This document shows, in pieces, positions 33,404-42,327 of a DNA stretch of 64,000 bases (position 1 is the first letter of the stretch; each line of letters begins with the position of its first letter). Both the position numbers and the translations under genes were made by a program. The notes beneath the pieces are model-generated. The model ran no database searches. It saw only the letters and a list, made by a program, of their open reading frames with translations, and was not told the DNA's origin. The stretch is from Rhizobium brockwellii. Lineage in GTDB: Bacteria > Pseudomonadota > Alphaproteobacteria > Rhizobiales > Rhizobiaceae. The DNA lies in the NCBI RefSeq assembly GCF_000769405.2, contig NZ_CP053439.1, positions 2,418,001 to 2,482,000 of the forward strand, in the 5' to 3' direction.

Positions 33404-34372
33404 TTGACCATTTCTCATTCCTCCATCGTCGAGAAGGCGGTCGACGCGACAGCCAGGGCAACGCCGGTCTCGGTCGCCCGGCGCGTCCGCGGCCTCTCCG
33501 ACAGGGCGATCGCCTGGCTGTTCATTGCGCCTGCCATCACCCTGCTCTTGGCGATCAACATCTTCCCGCTGCTTTGGGCGGTCTATCTCTCCTTCACCAA
33601 TTACCGCGCCAACCGGCCGAATGCGCCGGTCCAGGGCGTCGGCTTTGGAAACTACCAGCGCGTTCTGAACGATCCCGATATCTGGCAGGCAATGCAAACA
33701 ACCGCACATTTCGTCTTCTGGACGATCGTATTGCAGACGGTGATCGGCTTCACGCTCGCCTATCTGATCGACCGCAAGTTTCGCGGCCACGCCTTCTGGA
33801 CGACGATCATCCTCATCCCGATGATGCTGTCGCCTGCCGTGGTCGGCAATTTCTGGCGCTTTCTCTATGAGCCGCAGATCGGCCTCTTCGCCTATGCCGT
33901 GTCGCTGGTGTCAGGCATTCCGACCTCGGATATCCAGATGCTCGGCAACGTCACGCTGGCGCCCTGGGCGATCATCATCGTCGATACCTGGATGTGGACG
34001 CCCTATGTCATGCTGATCTGCCTCGCCGGCCTGCGCTCGATCCCCGACTATATCTACGAGGCGGCCGAGGTCGACCGCGCCTCGCCGTGGCGCCAGTTCT
34101 GGTCGATCACCGTGCCGATGGCCCTGCCCTTCATCATGCTCGCCGTGCTTTTCCGCGGCATCGAGAATTTCAAGATGTTCGACATGGTGACGCTGCTCAC
34201 CGGCGGCGGGCCGGGCTCGGTCACAGAGGTCGCCTCGATCACGCTGAAGCGCGCCGCCTTCGAAAGCTGGGCGACCGGCCGCGCCTCGGCCTTCGCCATC
34301 ATCCTCTTCGTCGCGGTGTTCGGCCTCGCCAACATCTACGTCAAGGCATTGAACAAGGTGAAGCAACGATGA
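33404..34372 (+). CDS. ABC importer permease 1
   Basis: The frame begins at a TTG (33404); no ATG lies near, and upstream GGGTGAAAA could serve as a weak ribosome site. The 322-residue protein has six membrane helices (AWLFIAPAITLLLAINIFPL is the first) and a MalF-like layout. The permease EAA loop reads YIYEAAEVDRASPWRQFWSI, ending near ITVPMALP. It docks with one of the two downstream ATPases. It overlaps the next permease gene by four bases. Confidence 0.88.
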   Translation: MTISHSSIVEKAVDATARATPVSVARRVRGLSDRAIAWLFIAPAITLLLAINIFPLLWAVYLSFTNYRANRPNAPVQGVGFGNYQRVLNDPDIWQAMQTTAHFVFWTIVLQTVIGFTLAYLIDRKFRGHAFWTTIILIPMMLSPAVVGNFWRFLYEPQIGLFAYAVSLVSGIPTSDIQMLGNVTLAPWAIIIVDTWMWTPYVMLICLAGLRSIPDYIYEAAEVDRASPWRQFWSITVPMALPFIMLAVLFRGIENFKMFDMVTLLTGGGPGSVTEVASITLKRAAFESWATGRASAFAIILFVAVFGLANIYVKALNKVKQR

Positions 34373-35322
34373 GCGCCGCCAATTCAGCCCATTCGGTCGT
34401 TGTACCGAGCCTGTCCAGCAAGCGCATCGCCGGCACCATCGTCGTCATCTATGCGCTGATCACCCTCATCCCGCTCGTCTGGATCTTCCTGACCAGCATC
34501 AAGTCGCCGCCGGATTCGATCAGCTATCCCCCGAAGATCGTCTTCACACCGTCGCTCGAAGGTTATTGCAACCTCTTCACGACACGCACCCGGCAGACGC
34601 CTGATTATATCGCCTCGCTGCCGGCGCCGGTCGGCACCTGCGATGAGGTGACGCGCAAGCGCAATATGGTGATAGCAGGCCCATCGAACTTCCTGCCGCG
34701 CTTCCTCAATTCGCTGGTGATCGCCTTCGGCTCCACCTTCCTCGCGGTCTTCCTCGGCACGCTCGCCGCCTATGGCTTCTCCCGCTTCAAGGTGCCGCTC
34801 GCCGACGACCTGCTTTTCTTCATCCTGTCGACGCGAATGATGCCGCCGATCGCCGTCGCCATTCCGATCTACCTGATGTATCGCGAGCTAGGCCTGTCCG
34901 ACACGGCCTTGGGCATGATCCTGCTCTACACCGCCGTCAACGTCTCGCTCGCAGTGTGGCTGCTCAAGGGCTTCATCGACGAAATCCCGCGCGAATACGA
35001 GGAAGCGGCGATGATCGACGGCTATACGAGACTGCAAGCCTTCCGCAAGGTCGTGCTGCCGCAGGCAACGACCGGCATTGCCGCAACCGCGATCTTCTGC
35101 CTGATCTTCGCCTGGAATGAATATGCCTTCGCCGCTCTTCTGACCTCGGGCGAGGCCCAGACCGCGCCACCCTTCATCCCGACGATCATCGGCGAAGGCG
35201 GACAGGACTGGCCGGCGGTCGCGGCTGGCACGACGATCTTCCTGATCCCGATCCTCGTCTTCACCATTCTCCTGCGCAAACAACTGCTGCGCGGCATCAC
35301 CTTCGGAGCCGTCCGCAAATGA
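34369..35322 (+). CDS. ABC importer permease 2
   Basis: The ATG at 34369 overlaps the stop of permease 1. The 317-residue product has six helices and the EAA loop EYEEAAMIDGYTRLQAFRKV. Between helix 1 and helix 2 there is a longer periplasmic loop (about 45 to 105), with PPKIVFTPSLEGYCNLF and two cysteines. It is of the MalG class. The long first loop is not universal and may contact the binding protein. It overlaps the small membrane protein gene by four bases. Confidence 0.88.
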   Translation: MSAANSAHSVVVPSLSSKRIAGTIVVIYALITLIPLVWIFLTSIKSPPDSISYPPKIVFTPSLEGYCNLFTTRTRQTPDYIASLPAPVGTCDEVTRKRNMVIAGPSNFLPRFLNSLVIAFGSTFLAVFLGTLAAYGFSRFKVPLADDLLFFILSTRMMPPIAVAIPIYLMYRELGLSDTALGMILLYTAVNVSLAVWLLKGFIDEIPREYEEAAMIDGYTRLQAFRKVVLPQATTGIAATAIFCLIFAWNEYAFAALLTSGEAQTAPPFIPTIIGEGGQDWPAVAAGTTIFLIPILVFTILLRKQLLRGITFGAVRK

Positions 35323-35531
35323 GCCATCTGATCGAAACACCCACCCCAGCCCGCCCGAAACGGCCGTTCTTCCTGCGCCGCGGCCCGATGGAAACCATCG
35401 CGACCGTGCTGATCGGGTTGGGCTTCCTGATGCTGTTCCAGCCCTTCCTGCTGGTGTTCTACACCTATTCGCTGGTGACCCTGCTTGCAGGCACCGTCAT
35501 GTTCATCATCGTTTCGAAATTCCCGGAGTGA
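35319..35531 (+). CDS. Small two-helix membrane protein of the ABC operon
   Basis: This 70-residue protein has a Pro/Arg-rich cytoplasmic-type N-terminus (PTPARPKRPFFLRRG). It is followed by two closely spaced hydrophobic segments (about 26-46 and 47-66). It sits between permease 2 and the first ATPase with a four-base overlap on the left and three bases on the right, so it is translationally coupled. Some rhizobial polyol importers carry a similar small membrane protein in the operon. It may stabilise the permease complex. Its function is not established. Confidence 0.75.
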   Translation: MSHLIETPTPARPKRPFFLRRGPMETIATVLIGLGFLMLFQPFLLVFYTYSLVTLLAGTVMFIIVSKFPE

Positions 35532-35534
35532 ACC

Positions 35535-36632
35535 ATGGCGGACATCCGGATCGAAAATCTCCGCAAAGAGTTCGGCAGTTTCGTCGCCGTCCAGGATTCC
35601 AGTTTCATCGTCCATGACGGCGAGTTCCTGGCGCTTCTCGGTCCATCAGGCTGCGGCAAGACGACGACGCTGCGCATGATCGCTGGCCTCGAACTGCCGA
35701 GCAGCGGCAAGATTTATCTCGACGGCGAGGACGTCACCTTCAACCGCGCCAGCGCCCGCGACATCGCCTTCGTCTTCCAACTCTTCGCGCTCTACCCGCA
35801 TATGAACGTGCGCAAGAATATCGGCTTCCCGCTGCTGTCGCAGGGCATGCCCAAGGCTGAAATCCGTCAGCGTGTCGAGGAGACCGCGCGTCTGCTGCAG
35901 ATCGACCATATTCTCAACCGCTCGGTCTCGGGCCTTGCCGGCGGCGACCGGCAGCGCGTGGCGCTCGGCCGTGCCATCGTCCGGCGTCCGAAATGCTTCC
36001 TGATGGACGAGCCGCTCGGCACGCTCGACGCCGAATTCCGCGAGATCATGGTTCACGAACTGCGCGAACTGCACAACCGCATCCACGCCACCACCGTCTA
36101 CGTGACCCATGACCAGCACGAGGCGATGGCGATGGCCGACAAGATCGCAGTCATGAACCATGGCGTCATCGAGCAATTCGGGACGCCGCAGGAGATCTAT
36201 GCCAAGCCGGCGACCATGTATGTGGCCGATTTCATCGGCTCGCCGCCGATGAACTTCATGCGCTTCACCTCGGGTCTGAAGAGCGGCGACCGCTCCATCC
36301 TGCTCGACGGCATCGATGTCGCCGTTCCCGAGATCCACCAGGACATGGCCGAGAGCGAGCTGGCCCTCGGCGTGCGGCCGGAGCATATCCGCTTCAGCGA
36401 CGCCTCGGCGCTCCGCGGTGCCGTCTATGGCAGCGAATATCTCGGCACCAACCAGGTCGTCGCTGTGGAAACCCCGGGCGGCCTGATCAAGGCCCGCGTT
36501 CCTGCCAATCGCAGCTTCCAGATCGGCGAGAGGGTCGGCCTCGAATTCAATCCGGCCAAACTCGCGCTCTTCGACTGCACATCGGGCCGCGCGGTGCCAT
36601 CTCAGCTCTATCAGGAGACCCGGCATGGCTGA
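35535..36632 (+). CDS. ABC importer ATPase 1 (UgpC/MalK type, atypical signature)
   Basis: This 365-residue protein has Walker A GPSGCGKTT, Q-loop FVFQLFALYPH, Walker B CFLMDEPLG, and H-loop YVTHDQHEAMAMADK. The C-terminal TOBE-type domain (about 240-365) includes ALGVRPEHIRF. The ABC signature is unusual: LAGGDRQR instead of LSGGQQQR. Paired with the second ATPase, it would give a heterodimeric motor. It overlaps the next ATPase gene by eight bases. Its place after two permeases confirms the operon. Confidence 0.9.
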   Translation: MADIRIENLRKEFGSFVAVQDSSFIVHDGEFLALLGPSGCGKTTTLRMIAGLELPSSGKIYLDGEDVTFNRASARDIAFVFQLFALYPHMNVRKNIGFPLLSQGMPKAEIRQRVEETARLLQIDHILNRSVSGLAGGDRQRVALGRAIVRRPKCFLMDEPLGTLDAEFREIMVHELRELHNRIHATTVYVTHDQHEAMAMADKIAVMNHGVIEQFGTPQEIYAKPATMYVADFIGSPPMNFMRFTSGLKSGDRSILLDGIDVAVPEIHQDMAESELALGVRPEHIRFSDASALRGAVYGSEYLGTNQVVAVETPGGLIKARVPANRSFQIGERVGLEFNPAKLALFDCTSGRAVPSQLYQETRHG

Positions 36633-37632
36633 TGTCGTCCTCAGGAACCTCGCCAAACGCTTCGGCGACACCCAGGCTTTGGCTGACCTCGATCTTTCGA
36701 TCCGCGACGGCGAGTTCGTCGTGCTGCTCGGTCCCACCGGCGCTGGCAAGACTACGACGCTGCGGCTGATCGCCGGCCTCGAAAAGCCCGATAGCGGCGG
36801 CATCGAGATCGGCGGCCGCAATGTCGCCGCCGAGGCGCCCGCCGAACGCGACGTCGCCTTCGTCTTCCAGCAATATTCGCTCTATCCGCATATGACGGTT
36901 TACGAGAACCTCGCCTTCCCGCTGAAGGCGCCGGTCCGCAAACTCAGCACTGCGGAGATCGACCGGCGCGTGCGCGAAGTCGCACGTATGGTCCGGATCG
37001 ACCACAAGCTGGAGAACCGCTCGACCAGGCTTTCCGGCGGCGAGATGCAACGTGTCGCGATCGGCCGCGCGCTGGTGCGCCGGCCGGCGATCTATCTGAT
37101 GGATGAACCGCTGTCCTCGCTCGACGCCAAGCTGCGCGCCGAACTGCGCCTGGAGCTGAAGCGTATCCAAAAGGAACTCGGCTCGACGCTGCTCTATGTC
37201 ACCCACGACCAGGTGGAAGCCATGACCATGGCCGACCGTATCGGCATCGTCGCCGAGGGCCGGCTGATGCAAGTCGGAACGCCGCGCGAGATCTACGGCA
37301 ATCCCGCCAACCTGCATGTCGCCGCCCGCCTCGGCCAGCCGCACATCAACCTGTTGCCGGCCGACCTGCTTCCCGGCGGCCAGCCGCCGGCCGGCACGAA
37401 GACGGTCGGCGCCCGCACCGAACATCTCGACATCATTGTCGGCAAGGATGCCAATGCCGAGATCGACTGGATCGAGCATCTCGGCGACCAGAACCATCTG
37501 CACATCAGGGCTGGCAATCACAAGCTCGTCACACTTGCGGATCCATATCTGGCGATCGCACCGGGAGACCGGATCAGCCTGACGTTGCGCGATCCGCTTT
37601 ATTTCGACGCGAGTGGACAGCGCCTGTCCTGA
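36625..37632 (+). CDS. ABC importer ATPase 2 (UgpC/MalK type)
   Basis: This 335-residue protein has Walker A GPTGAGKTT, signature LSGGEMQRVAIGRAL, Walker B IYLMDEPLSSLDAKL and H-loop YVTHDQVEAMTMADR. A shorter TOBE region follows. The canonical signature contrasts with its partner ATPase. Together they would power the two permeases above. It is followed after 53 bases by the dihydroxyacetone kinase genes, linking uptake with phosphorylation. Confidence 0.92.
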   Translation: MADVVLRNLAKRFGDTQALADLDLSIRDGEFVVLLGPTGAGKTTTLRLIAGLEKPDSGGIEIGGRNVAAEAPAERDVAFVFQQYSLYPHMTVYENLAFPLKAPVRKLSTAEIDRRVREVARMVRIDHKLENRSTRLSGGEMQRVAIGRALVRRPAIYLMDEPLSSLDAKLRAELRLELKRIQKELGSTLLYVTHDQVEAMTMADRIGIVAEGRLMQVGTPREIYGNPANLHVAARLGQPHINLLPADLLPGGQPPAGTKTVGARTEHLDIIVGKDANAEIDWIEHLGDQNHLHIRAGNHKLVTLADPYLAIAPGDRISLTLRDPLYFDASGQRLS

Positions 37633-37685
37633 CCGGCAAACAGACTTGATGATGGCATGAAAAACAAACAGACGGGTCTCAATCG

Positions 37686-39329
37686 ATGAAACACTTCTTC
37701 AACCGCAGGGAAAACATCGTCACCGAAGCCTTGGACGGTCTGCTTCTGACGAGCAGCAAGGGTCGTCTTGCCCGCCTCGACAGCTTTCCCGACATCAAGG
37801 TGATCCTGCGTGCGGACTGGGACAAGTCGAAGGTGGCGATCATCTCAGGCGGCGGCGCCGGCCATGAGCCCTCCCATGCCGGCTTCGTCGGTAGGGGCAT
37901 GCTGACGGCTGCCGTATCCGGCGAGATTTTCGCCTCGCCGAGCGTCGATGCCGTGCTGACGGCGATCCGCGCCGTGACCGGCGAAAAGGGCGCCCTGCTG
38001 ATCGTCAAGAACTACACTGGCGACCGGCTGAATTTCGGCCTCGCCGCCGAAAAGGCGCGCGCCGAGGGCTTCGACGTCGAGATGGTCATCGTCGCCGACG
38101 ATATCGCCATCCCCGGCATCAACCAGCCGCGCGGCGTCGCCGGCACGCTGTTCGTCCACAAGATATCGGGCTATCACGCCGAAAGGGGCGAGGACCTGAA
38201 GACGGTCGCAGCCCATGCCGCGGCTGCGGCCGGCGACATCGTCTCGCTCGGCATGTCGCTCTCCACCTGCAGCGTGCCCGGCCAGTCGCACGAAGATCGT
38301 CTCGGCGAGAACGAAGGCGAACTCGGCCTCGGCATCCATGGCGAGCCGGGCGTCGAGCGCATCGCTTTGCAGCCGGTTGCCGATATCGTCTCCACCATGG
38401 TGGCGCGCCTAACCCCGACGCTACGCGAGGGCGGAAACCACGGGCTCCTCATCAACAATCTCGGCGCCGTGCCGCCGCTCGAAATGACCGTCATCGCCAA
38501 TGCCGTGCTGTCCTCGCCGCTTGGCCGCCGCGTCCGGCTGATCATTGGCCCGGCGCCGATGATGACCGCGCTCAACATGAACGGCTTCTCGCTGTCGCTG
38601 ATCCGGCTGGACGCCGTGCGTGAGGCCGCGCTGACGGCAGCGGTCGAGCCGCATGCCTGGATGCCGGCCGTCGAACGCCACGAGATCAGGGTCATCGCCG
38701 CACCGAGAACATCGGCCGCCTTGAACGGCGCGAAAGGCGCAGCTGGAGATGACGCCCACAACCGGCGCCTGATCACGGCACTCTGCGAACATCTGATCTC
38801 GCAGGAAAGCGAACTCAACCGGCTGGATGGCCGCGTCGGCGATGGCGATACCGGCTCGACGGTGGCGACGGGCGCCCGCAGCGTGCTGGCTCGCCTCGAC
38901 ACGCTGCCGCTCGACCGGCCGGCGGCAACGCTTGCCTCGCTCGGCGATATCCTGGGCACCAGCATGGGCGGATCGAGCGGCGTGCTGCTGTCGATCTTCT
39001 TCACCGCAGCAGCAAAGGCGATGGCCGACAAGGCCGATATATCAGCAGCCCTTATTGCCGGGCTCGACAGGATGACGTTCTATGGCGGAGCCGAAGTCGG
39101 CGACCGGACGATGGTCGATGCGCTGTCGCCTGCCCTGCAGGCGCTCGCATCCGGCGATGTCGCGGCGGCGGCCAGGGCTGCTGCCGCAGGTGCGGAGTCG
39201 ACGAAGACGATGATGAAGGCGAGAGCCGGCCGCGCCTCGTATGTTGGCGAAAGGGATCTGGCCGGTGTCGCCGATCCCGGCGCCGTCGCGGTTGCCGGCG
39301 CGTTCGGTGTGGCGGCAAGCCTCGCCTGA
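37686..39329 (+). CDS. Fused dihydroxyacetone kinase DhaK-DhaL (ATP type)
   Basis: This 547-residue fusion has two domains. The DhaK part (about 1-330) has SGGGAGHEPSHAGFVG, GEIFASPSVDAV, and GIHGEPG carrying the histidine that binds the substrate covalently. The DhaL part (about 355-547) has GRVGDGDTGSTVATGA, where the aspartates hold magnesium-nucleotide, and GGAEVGDRTMVDALSPAL. A single-chain K-L enzyme is typical of ATP-dependent dihydroxyacetone (or other triose) kinases. The next genes encode a split, PEP-dependent version. Both probably act on product of the imported substrate. Confidence 0.9.
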   Translation: MKHFFNRRENIVTEALDGLLLTSSKGRLARLDSFPDIKVILRADWDKSKVAIISGGGAGHEPSHAGFVGRGMLTAAVSGEIFASPSVDAVLTAIRAVTGEKGALLIVKNYTGDRLNFGLAAEKARAEGFDVEMVIVADDIAIPGINQPRGVAGTLFVHKISGYHAERGEDLKTVAAHAAAAAGDIVSLGMSLSTCSVPGQSHEDRLGENEGELGLGIHGEPGVERIALQPVADIVSTMVARLTPTLREGGNHGLLINNLGAVPPLEMTVIANAVLSSPLGRRVRLIIGPAPMMTALNMNGFSLSLIRLDAVREAALTAAVEPHAWMPAVERHEIRVIAAPRTSAALNGAKGAAGDDAHNRRLITALCEHLISQESELNRLDGRVGDGDTGSTVATGARSVLARLDTLPLDRPAATLASLGDILGTSMGGSSGVLLSIFFTAAAKAMADKADISAALIAGLDRMTFYGGAEVGDRTMVDALSPALQALASGDVAAAARAAAAGAESTKTMMKARAGRASYVGERDLAGVADPGAVAVAGAFGVAASLA

Positions 39330-39381
39330 CCGGCGTGAAATTCAAAAGCCCGCGGGAGGCGCGGCGACAGGGAGGATGGCA

Positions 39382-39996
39382 GTGCAGGCGGAACCGGTGC
39401 TTGTGGCAGGATTGATTGAGGTGTGCCGCGCGACGATCGCGGAAAACAGCGATCATCTCTGCGCGCTCGATCGCGCCATCGGCGATGGCGATCACGGAAC
39501 CAACATGCGGCGCGGCTGCGAGGCGGTGAGCGCCGAAGGCGAGAACCTCTCCAGCCTGCCCTTCCCCGACGCCATGGAAAAGATCGGTCTGACGCTGGTG
39601 ATGAATGTCGGCGGTGCGGCCGGGCCACTCTACGGCACGCTGCTGATGGAGATCGGCCGCGAGCTTCGCAGAAGTGACGAAAAGGCCGATTTTTCGCAGG
39701 TGCTGAAACAGGCGATCGATGCCGTCGCAAGACGCGGTCGGGCGCATGCCGGCGACAAAACCCTGCTCGACGTGCTCTATCCCGTGCATGCGGCACTCGC
39801 CAGCCGCTCGCCGCTCGGCGCAATCGCCCGCAGGGCCGAGCGTTCCGCCAACCGCACCGCTGACATGAAGGCGATGCGCGGGCGCGCCGCCTATCTCGGC
39901 GACCGCTCGATCGGTCATGTCGATCCCGGCGCGTCGAGCTGCGCGCTGCTGACCACGGCGATCTGCCGCTATCTCGGGGAGCATCGTCCGCAATGA
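39382..39996 (+). CDS. dhaL: Dihydroxyacetone kinase subunit DhaL
   Basis: I choose the GTG at 39382 because GGGAGG ends six bases upstream; the ATG at 39376 abuts that site. The 204-residue protein matches the nucleotide-binding subunit: LDRAIGDGDHGTNMRRG (magnesium-binding aspartates), MNVGGAAGPLYGTLLMEI, and RGRAAYLGDRSIGHVDPGA. In PTS-type kinases DhaL keeps a bound ADP that is phosphorylated in place by DhaM. It is followed by dhaM, HPr and Enzyme I genes, supporting that mode. It overlaps dhaM by four bases. Confidence 0.9.
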   Translation: MQAEPVLVAGLIEVCRATIAENSDHLCALDRAIGDGDHGTNMRRGCEAVSAEGENLSSLPFPDAMEKIGLTLVMNVGGAAGPLYGTLLMEIGRELRRSDEKADFSQVLKQAIDAVARRGRAHAGDKTLLDVLYPVHAALASRSPLGAIARRAERSANRTADMKAMRGRAAYLGDRSIGHVDPGASSCALLTTAICRYLGEHRPQ

Positions 39997-40391
39997 ATGG
40001 AAAGACCGCAAATGTGGGTATCGTGATCGTCTCCCACTCGCCGCTGGTGGCAAGGGGAATCGCCGATATGGTGCGACAGATGGTGGGCGACAGCGTGCCG
40101 CTCGCCTGGTCGGGCGGCAATGCCCATGGCGAGCTCGGCACCGATGCCGGCGGCATTCTGAAGGCGATCGAAGCCGCCTGGTCCGATGCCGGCGTCGCCG
40201 TCTTCGTCGATCTCGGCGGTGCCGAAACCAACAGCGAGATGGCGATCGAGATGCTGGGCCTTCCCCGCGCGACCCTCGTCTCCATCTGCAACGCGCCCTT
40301 GGTCGAAGGCGCCGTCATCGCCGCCGCCGAGGCGTCGGGGGGCGCGTCATTGGCCAAGGTCGTCGCCACAGCCGAGGAACTGTCCCCCTGA
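39993..40391 (+). CDS. dhaM: PTS-dependent dihydroxyacetone kinase phosphotransferase DhaM (EIIA-Man domain)
   Basis: This 132-residue protein has a single EIIA-mannose fold: VGIVIVSHSPLVARGIADMV with the phosphorylated His in SHS, then VFVDLGGAETNSEMAIEML and NAPLVEGAVIAA. It lacks the extra HPr and EI-like domains found in E. coli DhaM. Here those functions are separate adjacent genes. It should pass phosphate from HPr to the ADP on DhaL. Start and stop overlap both neighbours, so translation is coupled. Confidence 0.92.
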   Translation: MNGKTANVGIVIVSHSPLVARGIADMVRQMVGDSVPLAWSGGNAHGELGTDAGGILKAIEAAWSDAGVAVFVDLGGAETNSEMAIEMLGLPRATLVSICNAPLVEGAVIAAAEASGGASLAKVVATAEELSP

Positions 40392-40735
40392 TGACAACAG
40401 GATTGCGTAGTGAAAAACAGGAGCCCCATCCATTGCACGTGAATTGCCAGACGGAGGTAGAAGTCAAGCACGGCGTCGGGCTGCATGCCCGCCCCTCCGT
40501 TACCTTCACGCGGCTTGCCAAGTCCTTCCCCTGTTCGATCGAGATCGCCGTCAACGGTAGCGACGTCTGGCTGAACGGCAAGAGCATCATCAAGATCATG
40601 GGCGCGAAAATCCGAAAAGGATCGATCCTCAGGATTCGCGCCGACGGCATTCTCGCCGAGGAGGCGATCCGCGCGCTGAAGGAACTCATCGAGCGCAACT
40701 TCGATGAGGAAAAGAAACATGGCCGCACCGCTTAG
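40391..40735 (+). CDS. HPr-family phosphocarrier protein
   Basis: This 114-residue protein has about 18 extra N-terminal residues before the HPr fold. GVGLHARPS holds the active His, and NGKSIIKIMG marks the regulatory-serine region; the domain ends EEAIRALKELIERNF. It lies between dhaM and an Enzyme I gene and overlaps both, so it is probably dedicated to this dihydroxyacetone phosphorelay rather than to the nitrogen PTS. The serine at the HPr-kinase position is present, but control by HprK is only possible, not shown. Confidence 0.9.
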   Translation: MTTGLRSEKQEPHPLHVNCQTEVEVKHGVGLHARPSVTFTRLAKSFPCSIEIAVNGSDVWLNGKSIIKIMGAKIRKGSILRIRADGILAEEAIRALKELIERNFDEEKKHGRTA

Positions 40736-42326
40736 GCTGACAGCAAAGAGCGCATCCCCGGGCATCGCATCCGGCCCGGCCTTTCTCGCGGAGGAGCCGA
40801 AGGCTCCTTCCGCTGCCGAGCAGCCGGACACCGCCCCTGCGTCCCGAGCCGTCGGGGGATACGGCGCGCTGGAGAAGGCGATCGACATCTCGATCAGCGA
40901 ACTCGAGCACCTTGCCGATGGAGCCGACGCCGAAAGCCGGGATATCATCGATTTCCAGATCGAGGTGCTGCGCGATCCGACGATCGCGGAAGCGACCGGC
41001 GCACGCCTGGAAGCCGACGAGAATGTCGTCTTTGCCTGGGTCGCCACCCTCGACGCCTATATCGGCGAACTCGAAGCGGCCGATGAAGAGCAGATGCGGG
41101 CACGCGCCGTCGATATTCTCGACATCAAGAACCGCGTGCTCGGCGCGCTCGCCGGCACCCCGATCGCCGATTTCCCGCCTGGCTCGGTCTTCGTCGGCAA
41201 GGACATGGAGCCGAGCCGCTTTCTCGCCCATGACTGGTCGAAAGGCGGCGGCATCGCGCTGTTCGCAGGCAGCACCGCCGGCCATGTCGCCCTGCTCGCC
41301 CGGGCGAAATCGGTGCCGATGGTGATCGGCACAGGCCGCTTTTCAGCCGCAGACGGAGATCCTGTCAGCGTGGATGGCAACGCCGGTGCGGTCATCCTGC
41401 AGGCGGGCAGCATGCTGATCCCGCCGCTCGCGCCTGCACAAGAACCCGCCGGCGACACGCAAACCACCGGCGGCGAGTTGCGCACGGCGGACGGCGTGCC
41501 GATCCTGCTCTCGATCAACATCAACGATCCCGCCGAGATCGATGCGCTCGATCCGGCAACGGCAGGCGTCGGCCTGATGCGCTCGGAATTTTCGATAGCC
41601 TCAGTGGCCGATGCCGCCAATGAGGAACAGCAGTTGGCGATCTATCGCCGCGTGCTGGAGCAGGCAGGCGACAGGCCGGTAACGATCCGCATGCTCGATA
41701 TCGGCGGCGACAAGCCGCTCCCCGGCCTGGAAGATCTGCCGGCTCTCTCCGCCTCAGGCCTGCGCGGCATACGGCTGCTGCTTGCCCGGCCGGAAGTCGC
41801 CCGCGTCCAGGCCCGGGCCCTGCTGCGCGCCGCGGTCTTCGGCAGCCTGTCCGTAATGCTGCCAATGGTGACCTTTCCCGACGAAATCGACAGGATGCGC
41901 GACATATTCCGCGAGGAAGCCGAAAAACTCGGCCGCCGTGCCCTGCCCCACAAAATGCCGCCGATCGGCATGATGGTGGAGGTACCATCAGCCGCATTGA
42001 TGCTCGACGCCTTCGGGGCGGCAGCGTTCTTCTCGTTCGGAACCAACGACCTCACCCAATATCTTACCGCCTCCGCCCGCGACGATATCGACGCCGATGC
42101 CGGCAAGGCTGCACCCGCCGTGCTCCGGCTGCTCGCTCAGGCGGTGAAGCTGACCGCCGGCAAGCCGGTCAGCATCTGCGGCGACATGGCCGGCGACCCG
42201 CGCCATCTGCCGGGGCTGCTTGCCGCCGGCCTCCGGCATTTTTCCGTGGCGCCGGCCCGGCGTCCCGCGATAAGATCGGCGATCATCGGCCTCAACGCCG
42301 ATGGCACAAGGGCAGCCGGAGAGTAG
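40719..42326 (+). CDS. PTS Enzyme I (PEP-protein phosphotransferase)
   Basis: The ATG at 40719 follows GAGGAAAAGAAAC and overlaps the HPr gene. The 535-residue protein is near usual length. Motifs in order: the His domain (GSTAGHVALLARAKSVPMVI), VGLMRSEF, TIRMLDIGGDKPLPGLE, MLPMVTFPDEI, FGTNDLTQYLTA and SICGDMAGDP with the active Cys. It transfers phosphate from PEP to HPr. Rhizobia generally lack sugar PTS permeases. This copy therefore likely serves cytoplasmic dihydroxyacetone phosphorylation only. Motif TAGH in place of TSH is a mild variation. Confidence 0.92.
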   Translation: MAAPLRLTAKSASPGIASGPAFLAEEPKAPSAAEQPDTAPASRAVGGYGALEKAIDISISELEHLADGADAESRDIIDFQIEVLRDPTIAEATGARLEADENVVFAWVATLDAYIGELEAADEEQMRARAVDILDIKNRVLGALAGTPIADFPPGSVFVGKDMEPSRFLAHDWSKGGGIALFAGSTAGHVALLARAKSVPMVIGTGRFSAADGDPVSVDGNAGAVILQAGSMLIPPLAPAQEPAGDTQTTGGELRTADGVPILLSININDPAEIDALDPATAGVGLMRSEFSIASVADAANEEQQLAIYRRVLEQAGDRPVTIRMLDIGGDKPLPGLEDLPALSASGLRGIRLLLARPEVARVQARALLRAAVFGSLSVMLPMVTFPDEIDRMRDIFREEAEKLGRRALPHKMPPIGMMVEVPSAALMLDAFGAAAFFSFGTNDLTQYLTASARDDIDADAGKAAPAVLRLLAQAVKLTAGKPVSICGDMAGDPRHLPGLLAAGLRHFSVAPARRPAIRSAIIGLNADGTRAAGE

Positions 42327-42327
42327 A

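Noticed and set aside
39080..41047. A 655-codon minus-strand open frame
   Set aside because: It lies antisense to dhaKL, dhaL, dhaM, HPr and Enzyme I genes with clear motifs and overlaps. Its translation is Arg/Ser/Pro-rich as expected from high-GC antisense frames.
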